A stretch of DNA of 5,480 bases from Pseudomonadota bacterium (GTDB lineage: Bacteria > Pseudomonadota > Alphaproteobacteria > Rickettsiales > Rickettsiaceae). The notes below the pieces were generated by a model. That model saw only the letters and a program-made list of their open reading frames with translations, was not told the DNA's origin and searched no databases. The stretch is taken from the NCBI GenBank assembly GCA_021804505.1, contig JAJZHL010000076.1:1-5480 (forward strand), given 5' to 3'. The translations under genes were made by a program, and so were the position numbers. This document shows positions 1 to 4,991 of the stretch, one piece after another (the first letter of the stretch is position 1; each line of letters begins with the position of its first letter).

Positions 1-20
1 ATCTAGATTAATGTGGTATT

Positions 21-45
21 AGATCCTGAATTTATTTTAGGATCT
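21..45. repeat. Inverted repeat (hairpin) downstream of the IalB-family gene
   Basis: AGATCCT (21-27) is perfectly complementary to AGGATCT (39-45). The stem extends inward by a G-T and two A-T pairs to 10 bp around a 5-base loop. No T-run follows on either strand, so it does not look like a classic intrinsic terminator, although it could protect or end the leftward transcript from the gene ending at 93. It may be part of a decayed dispersed repeat continuing to about position 72. The rest of 1-92 holds no gene that I can see. Confidence 0.5.
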
Positions 46-51
46 CTACTT

Positions 52-72
52 TCATTCCCGCCGCAGCAGGAG
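52..72. repeat. Degenerate TCATTCCCGC palindromic repeat fragment
   Basis: The segment opens with TCATTCCCGC (52-61). Bases 55-61 pair with 66-72 around the 4-base loop CGCA, with one C-A mismatch and one terminal G-T pair. The same TCATTCCYGC start occurs at 4879-4888. A hairpin of the same geometry (GC closing pairs, 4-base loop, mismatch at the third pair) occurs at 4944-4963. I read both as remnants of one dispersed palindromic family. A separate small hairpin, CATAG-TCG-CTATG, lies at 77-89, just past the stop codon of the leftward gene. No T-run is present. Confidence 0.45.
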
Positions 73-92
73 ATAACATAGTCGCTATGAAT

Positions 93-629
93 CTACTCTT
101 TCAGCGCTTTTAGCCCTTCTGCCAAGCCTTTTATGGAAATAGGAACATGTACTTGCTGTCCACTAGAATTGATAAGCGCTATAACATTATTTTCGTTAGA
201 TAAAATTGTTGCTAGTTCTTTTTCAGATACCACAGCAAGAGCCTGGCAATATTCTTTATTGCAGGAAACATATTTACCTGGTGAGAGTAGTTGCTTGTCA
301 CTAATAATTGAAGTTCCAGTGGCTATAGTTACATCTGCTGGAATTATCTGCATCATTTGTAATTTTCTTTCCTTACCTACGCCAAAATATCCTATCTGAA
401 ATATAGCTAGGTTTTTAGTTTTCTCTTTTTCGGTAGAAGTAAGAGATTGGGTTAAAAAACAGATTTGTTTTTTATTTGCATCTTCTGTACAAGTAACTCC
501 CCAATCAATAAATTTTTGCCCTTCTTTTACGTTAGCATAAACTCTTTCGGAATTAACAAAAAATAAACTACCAGCAATTGCTACAATACCTGCACTAACA
601 AATAGTAGCTTTTTTATATAATTTATCAT
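93..629 (-). CDS. IalB-family exported protein (invasion-associated locus B family)
   Basis: This 178-residue protein is predicted to be exported to the periplasm. Residues 1-32 form a signal peptide: lysines at 6-7, a hydrophobic core at about 8-25, and a likely cleavage site after V-Y-A at 30-32. The mature part begins with the family pattern F-x-D-W-x-V-x-C (F40, W43, C47), then C57, and later a C-x4-C pair (C123, C128) before Q-A. Four cysteines suggest two disulphides, as in IalB proteins. The length (typically 160-190) and the C-terminal I-S-I-K-G-L ending also fit. IalB was named for a Bartonella locus affecting erythrocyte invasion, but relatives are widespread in alphaproteobacteria, so a virulence role is not implied. 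The start at 629 is supported by AAAGG nine bases upstream. The gene follows tRNA-Val on the same strand. The family call is firm; the molecular function is unknown. Confidence 0.85.
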   Translation of the reverse strand: MINYIKKLLFVSAGIVAIAGSLFFVNSERVYANVKEGQKFIDWGVTCTEDANKKQICFLTQSLTSTEKEKTKNLAIFQIGYFGVGKERKLQMMQIIPADVTIATGTSIISDKQLLSPGKYVSCNKEYCQALAVVSEKELATILSNENNVIALINSSGQQVHVPISIKGLAEGLKALKE

Positions 630-638
630 GATTAATGA

Positions 639-643
639 CCTTT
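639..643 (-). promoter_or_regulatory. Ribosome binding site of the IalB-family gene
   Basis: On the minus strand AAAGG lies nine bases before the ATG at 629. It is a reasonable Shine-Dalgarno match and places the start directly before the signal peptide. It sits inside the 30-base gap between the tRNA 3' end and the start codon. Confidence 0.6.
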
Positions 644-659
644 ATTTATCAGGTGTATA

Positions 660-735
660 TGGTGGGCGATGACAGACTCGAACTGCCGACCCTCTCGGTG
701 TAAACGAGATGCTCTACCAACTGAGCTAATCGCCC
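660..735 (-). tRNA. tRNA-Val (anticodon UAC)
   Basis: A 76-base cloverleaf on the minus strand. The acceptor stem GGGCGAT/ATCGCCC is perfect over 7 bp. The D stem is GCTC/GAGC with an 8-base loop. The anticodon stem is TCTCG/CGAGA with loop TTTACAC, which puts TAC at 34-36 (plus-strand bases 700-702). The variable loop is GGGTC. The T stem GGCAG/CTGTC contains one G-U pair around TTCGAGT. The discriminator is A73 and CCA is encoded (660-662). It reads GUA and, if U34 is modified as usual, other valine codons. No pseudogene signs are visible. It lies 30 bp upstream of the IalB-family gene, so both may be made from one transcript. Confidence 0.97.
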
Positions 736-756
736 TTTTACTGATTTCTCCGCATC

Positions 757-785
757 AATATGCAATAGTTTTATGAAAAAAGCAA
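757..785 (-). promoter_or_regulatory. Putative promoter for tRNA-Val
   Basis: Reading the minus strand, TTGCTT (785-780) is followed after 17 bases by CATATT (762-757). These match the -35 and -10 consensus at 3 and 4 of 6 positions. A GC-rich stretch (GCGG) follows the -10, resembling the discriminators of stable-RNA promoters. Initiation near 750 would leave a leader of about 15 bases before the tRNA. The hexamers are weak and the assignment rests mainly on spacing and position. Confidence 0.35.
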
Positions 786-792
786 GAGATTT

Positions 793-808
793 ATAAGTAT
801 TTACTTAT
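793..808. repeat. AT-rich inverted repeat over the dehydratase stop codon
   Basis: ATAAGTA (793-799) and TACTTAT (802-808) are perfect 7-bp arms separated by two bases, spanning the stop codon at 801-803. On the minus strand a run of six T (plus-strand 776-781) follows 11 bases beyond the stem. The stem is almost all A-T and the T-run is too far away for a textbook terminator, so termination here is possible but weakly supported. Confidence 0.3.
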
Positions 809-1796
809 TTGGCAGTATGATGAGGTGGTTCTCTTTCCATAATTCCTGGTATATAGTAGGGTCTACATTACCGCCAGATAGCAGAACTAATAGGGTTTTA
901 GGGCTGGACTGCTTCCTCAACCATTGAGTCACACCTACCATATTCAATGCACATGATGGTTCGCAGGTAATTTTTAATAAATGGGAAAGCCAAGCCGTCC
1001 AGTAACATATAGACTTTTCGTCCGCAAGAAAGAAGTCATCCAACTTTCTTAAATAATTGAAGGTACGCGGAGACACACCTAAAGCGCGCAATCCATCAGC
1101 TATGGTATTTGGGGAATCCTTAAATCGATGTATAGAACCTTGCTTAATCGATAAATAAGCGTCATTAGCGCTTTCTGGCTCTGTGCCTATCAATAGGCTA
1201 GATACAGATAGGGCTTCTTTTGCCAAGTATGCGCCAGATAATAACCCGCCTCCGCCACATGAAGCAAAAATTGCATCAGGTGGAGATTCGAGTTGCTGCA
1301 AGGCTTCATAACATAATGTTCCTGCTCCTGCAATAGTGGAGTCGCTATCAGAAGGGTGCATATAGTAATATCCTTCATTAATATCATTATACGCTCTATC
1401 TTCTGCTTCCTGCCTGGTTGGAGTTAGGATTAACTCCGCTCCATAGGACTTTGCTATTTGTTGCTTAATAGCACAAGTGTTGCTTGGTAGATAAATTCTT
1501 GCATGCAGATGTAAAATTCTGGCAGCATAGGCAAGGCCAATCCCATGATTTCCTGTGCTATATCCAACAATTTTAGTAGGTAAATGACCGTGCTCTTTGA
1601 GTTCAAGCAAGTGATTTAGTACGCCGCGAATTTTAAAAGCACCAGTTTTTTGCAATATTTCTGCTTTGAAAAATATTTGATGTCCTAAAAGTGTATTCAA
1701 TATCTCAGACTTGACAATTGGTGTGATATGTAAATATGGCTGTATTCTATTACTTGCAATTGATATAGGATTGTCTTGTTGAAGTGACACTTTCAT
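801..1796 (-). CDS. PLP-dependent threonine/serine dehydratase or serine racemase family enzyme (fold type II)
   Basis: This 331-residue cytoplasmic enzyme probably eliminates water and ammonia from L-threonine or L-serine to give 2-oxobutyrate or pyruvate. The PLP lysine is K55 in T-G-A-F-K-I-R-G. S-T-G-N-H-G (80-85) is the cofactor-ring loop, S-C-G-G-G-G-L-L-S-G (179-188) the phosphate-binding glycine loop, and L-S-G-G-N lies at 306-310. E206, A210 and D212 keep the spacing of the divalent-metal site of serine racemase (E210, A214 and D216 in the human enzyme, from memory). The position of racemase S84, the second proton-transfer residue, is T81 here, which favours dehydratase over racemase activity (inference). 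There is no C-terminal ACT regulatory domain, so it is not the isoleucine-feedback biosynthetic IlvA form. The ATG at 1796 has no clear Shine-Dalgarno; no better start lies between it and the in-frame upstream stop. Its GC looks slightly above that of lon. Hydroxyaspartate or ectoine-pathway dehydratases are alternatives. Confidence 0.85.
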   Translation of the reverse strand: MKVSLQQDNPISIASNRIQPYLHITPIVKSEILNTLLGHQIFFKAEILQKTGAFKIRGVLNHLLELKEHGHLPTKIVGYSTGNHGIGLAYAARILHLHARIYLPSNTCAIKQQIAKSYGAELILTPTRQEAEDRAYNDINEGYYYMHPSDSDSTIAGAGTLCYEALQQLESPPDAIFASCGGGGLLSGAYLAKEALSVSSLLIGTEPESANDAYLSIKQGSIHRFKDSPNTIADGLRALGVSPRTFNYLRKLDDFFLADEKSICYWTAWLSHLLKITCEPSCALNMVGVTQWLRKQSSPKTLLVLLSGGNVDPTIYQELWKENHLIILPNK

Positions 1797-1846
1797 ACGT
1801 ATAGAGTTAGAAGTAGATATAAATAATTCTAGAAATTTCTTATTAA

Positions 1847-1876
1847 CTTGAAATATTATTGATAGGGTATTATATA
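1847..1876 (+). promoter_or_regulatory. Putative lon promoter with heat-shock-like -35
   Basis: TTGAAA (1848-1853, 5 of 6 to consensus) is followed by a 17-base spacer and TATATA (1871-1876, 4 of 6). The -35 sits inside CTTGAAA (1847-1853), the core of sigma-32 -35 elements. No CCCCAT-type -10 is present, so the housekeeping factor, sigma-32 or both could read it. Heat-shock control of lon is well established in other proteobacteria. Initiation near 1883 would give a leader of about 35 bases. Confidence 0.5.
1869..1874 (-). promoter_or_regulatory. Possible -10 element for the leftward dehydratase gene
   Basis: On the minus strand TATAAT is a perfect -10 hexamer about 73 bases upstream of the dehydratase ATG. 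No good -35 sits 17 bases further upstream. It overlaps the proposed lon -10 on the other strand, so polymerase could not occupy both at once. Confidence 0.3.
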
Positions 1877-1907
1877 GCTAGAAATTACTTTAGTATATAA
1901 ATTTCTT

Positions 1908-1911
1908 AAGG
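1908..1911 (+). promoter_or_regulatory. lon ribosome binding site
   Basis: AAGG lies six bases before the ATG at 1918, a normal Shine-Dalgarno position. It supports this start, and the protein then begins just ahead of the conserved L-P-L-L-A-L-K-D-M-V-I-F-P segment of Lon. Confidence 0.6.
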
Positions 1912-1917
1912 TTTAGT

Positions 1918-4269
1918 ATGTCAGATAAAGATAGGTTACCTCTGCTCGCATTAAAAGATATGGTAATATTTCCAGGTATGATAGTGCCAGTATTTGTTGG
2001 TAGGCCTAAATCATTGCAAGCCCTGTCCTATGCTAGATCTATAGAGGATGATAATAACAAATATGTGTTATTGGTACTGCAGCGGCAACAAAATCAGGCA
2101 CTTCCTGATATTAAAGATCTATATACAGTAGGGGTACTCGCCAAAATTATTCAAACAGTTAGATTGCAGCAAAATAGTGCAAAGATTTTAGTGGAAGGTG
2201 TTCATAGAGTTCAATTACACAACATTACTAATGATCAGATTTTTGAAGCTGATTATACTATAATGCCTGATGTCCAAGATGATATGGAGATCGAGGATTT
2301 AAAAAATGCAACGTATGATGTCATTGAGTTATTCACTGAATATGCGAAAGGGCAAAAAAACCTTAATCCAGAGATTATTGAGGTAGTCAAACAAGAAGTG
2401 CAGAATGATCCTAAAGGGTTTGGTTATATTACTAATCTTTTAGCCTCACATCTAAATATATCGTTAACAATCAAGCAATCGATTTTAGAAGAAAGCAATT
2501 TACAGAGGAAAATTAAAATTCTTACAGAAGCTTTAACTTCTGGTATTGCGCAAGCCGAAGCAGAACAAGCTTTGCAACAAAGAGTAAAAAAGCAAATCGA
2601 CAAGACTCAGCGGGATTATTACTTAAACGAGCAAATGAAGGCTATACAAAAAGAGCTCGAGGTTGATAAGTCTGATTTCCAAGAATTAGAAAAAAAGATT
2701 CAAAGTGTAAAACTTTCAAAGGAAGCTAGAGAAAAGGCGGATTCTGAGTTAAAAAAACTAAAGCTTATGAACCAGATGTCTGGCGAGTCTTCGGTTATAC
2801 GTAATTACCTCGATGTACTCCTTGCTATGCCGTGGGGAAAATATGAGCATAGTAAAATTGATGTGAATAAAATCCAAAGAGTATTAGATAAGGACCATTT
2901 TGGTCTAGAAAAAGTTAAAGAACGGATTATAGAATATTTGGCAGTTTTGCAGCGTTCCAAAAAAATAAAAGGGCCAATATTATGTTTAATTGGTCCTCCA
3001 GGAGTTGGTAAAACATCTCTAGTAAAATCAATTGCAGAAGCGATGGATAGAAAATATGTTAAATTTGCTCGGGGGGGCATAAGAGATGAATCAGAAGTCC
3101 GGGGCCATAGACGTACATATTTAGGCTCTATGCCAGGTAAAGTTATTAATCTCATTAAAAAATGTAAAACTAGTAACCCTGTGATGTTACTTGATGAGAT
3201 TGATAAAATGGGTTCGGATTTTAGGGGAGACCCTGCATCTGCCTTGCTTGAAGTTCTTGATCCAGAGCAAAATAGTCATTTTGTCGATCATTATCTAGAA
3301 GTTGAGTATGACCTTTCAAATGTAATGTTTATCGCAACCGCCAACTCTTATGATTTACCGCGCGCATTGCTTGACCGAATGGAGGTTATTAATGTTTCTG
3401 GGTATGTGGAGGAAGAGAAATTACAAATTGCTAAAAATTATTTGATCCCTAAGCAGCTTAAATTGCATAAAATCAAAAAGAAAGAACTTGTTATTAGCGA
3501 TGATGTAATCATGGAGTTGATTCGCTATTATACCAAAGAGTCAGGTGTAAGGGGGCTTGAAAGAGAGATAGCAGCTTTAACCAGAAAAGCTTTGAGGAAG
3601 ATTTTAAGTAATAAGGATGTAACACAAATATCTATCAAGCCAGAAGATCTAGAAGAATATCTAGGTGTACGAAAATACAATTTTGGTTTAGCTGAAAAAG
3701 AAGACCAAATAGGTCTTACTACCGGACTTGCCTATACAGAAGTGGGTGGTGAATTATTAACAATTGAGGCTCTATCATTTCCTGGGAAGGGAGAAATTAA
3801 GACTACAGGTAAGCTTGGAGATGTCATGAAAGAATCAGCCCAGGCAGCTTACAGTTGTTTCCGCTCTAAGGCTGAACATTATGGCTTGAATTATGAGAAA
3901 TATAAGGATCTAGACATACATATACATGTGCCTGCAGGGGCAATTCCGAAAGATGGACCATCTGCTGGATGTGCTATATTTACTACAATAGTATCACTTA
4001 TGACCAAAACTCCAGTAAAGCGTACTGTAGCGATGACTGGCGAGATTACCTTAAGGGGTATGGTATTACCTATTGGAGGCTTAAAAGAAAAATTATTAGC
4101 TGCTAGCCGGGGTGGTATAAAAACTGTTTTAATACCTAAGGAAAATATAAAAAATTTGAAGGATATTCCGCAGAACATCAAGGATAGTTTAGAAATTATA
4201 CCAGTATCAAATATTGATGAAGTATTAAGCCAAGCTTTAGTAAATAATAATTTTATTATTTCGAATTAA
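1918..4269 (+). CDS. lon: ATP-dependent Lon protease (LonA type)
   Basis: Lon is a homohexameric cytoplasmic AAA+ serine protease that unfolds and degrades damaged and selected regulatory proteins. The 783 residues match the E. coli length (784). The N-terminal substrate-binding domain covers about 6-205, and a charged coiled-coil stretch follows at about 212-285. The AAA+ module has Walker A G-P-P-G-V-G-K-T (359-366), pore loop Y401-L402, Walker B L-L-D-E-I-D (424-429), an arginine finger at R487 and sensor-2 R545. The protease domain has the Ser-Lys dyad S682 (in P-K-D-G-P-S-A-G) and K725 (in G-G-L-K-E-K), each three residues beyond E. coli S679 and K722. All catalytic residues are intact. 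One oddity is R385, where Lon proteins usually have leucine before G-G-V/I-R-D; its codon abuts a seven-G run. The long coiled-coil form without a membrane insertion marks LonA. The cytochrome b561 gene follows after 54 bp. Confidence 0.98.
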   Translation: MSDKDRLPLLALKDMVIFPGMIVPVFVGRPKSLQALSYARSIEDDNNKYVLLVLQRQQNQALPDIKDLYTVGVLAKIIQTVRLQQNSAKILVEGVHRVQLHNITNDQIFEADYTIMPDVQDDMEIEDLKNATYDVIELFTEYAKGQKNLNPEIIEVVKQEVQNDPKGFGYITNLLASHLNISLTIKQSILEESNLQRKIKILTEALTSGIAQAEAEQALQQRVKKQIDKTQRDYYLNEQMKAIQKELEVDKSDFQELEKKIQSVKLSKEAREKADSELKKLKLMNQMSGESSVIRNYLDVLLAMPWGKYEHSKIDVNKIQRVLDKDHFGLEKVKERIIEYLAVLQRSKKIKGPILCLIGPPGVGKTSLVKSIAEAMDRKYVKFARGGIRDESEVRGHRRTYLGSMPGKVINLIKKCKTSNPVMLLDEIDKMGSDFRGDPASALLEVLDPEQNSHFVDHYLEVEYDLSNVMFIATANSYDLPRALLDRMEVINVSGYVEEEKLQIAKNYLIPKQLKLHKIKKKELVISDDVIMELIRYYTKESGVRGLEREIAALTRKALRKILSNKDVTQISIKPEDLEEYLGVRKYNFGLAEKEDQIGLTTGLAYTEVGGELLTIEALSFPGKGEIKTTGKLGDVMKESAQAAYSCFRSKAEHYGLNYEKYKDLDIHIHVPAGAIPKDGPSAGCAIFTTIVSLMTKTPVKRTVAMTGEITLRGMVLPIGGLKEKLLAASRGGIKTVLIPKENIKNLKDIPQNIKDSLEIIPVSNIDEVLSQALVNNNFIISN

Positions 4270-4272
4270 ATG

Positions 4273-4317
4273 TTACCATGTTGGAACTTAAGAACTCTTA
4301 GGCTCAGAATTTGGTAA
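4273..4317 (+). other. Foldable RNA segment in the lon-cytochrome b561 gap
   Basis: The gap can fold in two tiers. The outer stem pairs TTACCA (4273-4278) with TGGTAA (4312-4317). The inner hairpin pairs 4287-4292 with 4297-4302 around AACT, with one G-T pair. No T-run follows, so it does not look like a terminator. The outer stem buries the GG at 4313-4314, the only Shine-Dalgarno-like bases near the ATG at 4324. It might limit translation of the downstream gene or protect the lon mRNA end. Confidence 0.3.
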
Positions 4318-4323
4318 ATAATT

Positions 4324-4866
4324 ATGGATATAAAATTAAAAAATACGGCTAATTCTTACGGACTGGCTGTAAAGCTTTTCCACTGGATAATGGGCATAAT
4401 GCTACTTGGCATGGTTGTCGTTGGTTTCTCCATGTCAGCTATTGAAGATCCTTTGATCAAAGACAAAGTTTATAATTTTCATAAAGCAACTGGTGCGCTA
4501 CTATTATGCTTAGTAACCTTAAGGTTGCTGTGGAGATTGGTAAATGTAAAAGTATTTTTGCCAGCTGATTTGCCTCAATGGCAAAAAACTGCGGCAACGG
4601 CAAATATAAATGCCCTTTACATTTTTATGTTTCTAATGCCTATTAGTGGCTTCTTGATGACTATCTTGTCAGGTCGTAGTATAGATGTGTATGGACTATT
4701 TACCATTGACTCCTTTATCCAAAATGCTACTTTTGCTAGTGCATTTTATAAAACCCACGTAGTTTCAGCTTTTATAGTTGTTGGGCTTGTGGGTTTGCAT
4801 ATTCTAGCATCATTACAACACCATTTTATTAGACGAGATGATGTTTTGAAGAGAATGTGGTTTTAA
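4324..4866 (+). CDS. Cytochrome b561, di-haem inner-membrane protein (CybB/YceJ type)
   Basis: This 180-residue, four-helix membrane protein probably carries electrons between quinol and another redox partner using two b haems. Membrane segments lie at about 17-38, 52-73, 94-115 and 143-165. Four histidines fit bis-His ligation of two haems: H20 (in L-F-H-W), H53 (in F-H-K-A-T-G), H145 (in K-T-H) and H159 (in G-L-H). The 14-residue spacing of the last two matches E. coli CybB as I recall it. The C-terminal R-R-D-D-V-L-K-R-M-W ending is characteristic, and the length matches the family (about 175-190). The Shine-Dalgarno is poor: only a GG nine bases before the ATG. Lying 54 bp after lon on the same strand without a terminator, it may be read through from lon, though no functional link is known. 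The physiological partner, including a possible superoxide:quinone reductase role shown for E. coli CybB, cannot be read from sequence. Confidence 0.92.
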   Translation: MDIKLKNTANSYGLAVKLFHWIMGIMLLGMVVVGFSMSAIEDPLIKDKVYNFHKATGALLLCLVTLRLLWRLVNVKVFLPADLPQWQKTAATANINALYIFMFLMPISGFLMTILSGRSIDVYGLFTIDSFIQNATFASAFYKTHVVSAFIVVGLVGLHILASLQHHFIRRDDVLKRMWF

Positions 4867-4875
4867 TAAACCTTG

Positions 4876-4968
4876 ATGTCATTCCTGCACTCCCTTTGTT
4901 ATCCTAGTTTAAAACAGGGATCCAGGAAAACTTTACAGACTAGATTTTCGCCTTAGCTAAAATGATAT
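4876..4968. repeat. Decayed composite palindromic repeat (Rickettsiales-like, MITE-like)
   Basis: The outer ends ATGTCATT (4876-4883) and AATGATAT (4961-4968) are inverted copies at 7 of 8 positions. Inside are two hairpins. The first pairs TCCTG (4883-4887) and TCCCT (4891-4895) with AGGGA (4916-4920) and CAGGA (4923-4927), leaving an internal loop and about 20 loop bases. The second pairs ATTTTCGC (4944-4951) with GCTAAAAT (4956-4963), with one mismatch, around CTTA. The layout TCATTCCYGC...ATCCAG, spacer, CTAGAT...AATGA resembles dispersed TCATTCC...GGAATGA palindromes common in Rickettsiales. It fills most of the gap between convergent genes and might also act as a transcription end on both strands. 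No reading frame is evident. Confidence 0.55.
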
Positions 4969-4991
4969 AGAAGAGTACTAATAACTTTACC

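Noticed and set aside
133..399. Rightward open frame of 88 codons
   Set aside because: It lies wholly antisense to the IalB-family gene, has no Shine-Dalgarno or recognisable domain, and reads as a shadow of that gene.
660..735. tRNA-Val as an integration (att) site for a genomic island
   Set aside because: No integrase gene, no repeated tRNA 3' end elsewhere in the window and no abrupt change in gene content beside the tRNA.
1190..1387. Short leftward frame of 65 codons within the dehydratase gene
   Set aside because: It is the same strand but a different frame from a clearly intact enzyme gene; it has no domain and no ribosome binding site worth noting.
1827..1839. Perfect eukaryotic heat-shock-element pattern TTCnnGAAnnTTC upstream of lon
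   Set aside because: It is striking next to a heat-shock gene, but bacteria lack HSF and A/T-rich palindromes such as AGAAATTTCT (1831-1840) arise often by chance here. Treated as coincidence.
2805..3155. Leftward open frame of 116 codons inside lon
   Set aside because: It is antisense to the most conserved part of Lon (AAA+ module), whose protein conservation explains the open frame. No domain is recognisable.
3891..4181. Leftward open frame of 96 codons inside lon
   Set aside because: It is antisense to the Lon protease domain; no start signal or family resemblance was seen.
4876..4968. Interpreting the paired hairpins as a CRISPR array or a toxin-antitoxin RNA
   Set aside because: There is no regular repeat-spacer pattern, no cas gene and no small reading frame; a degenerate dispersed palindrome explains it better.
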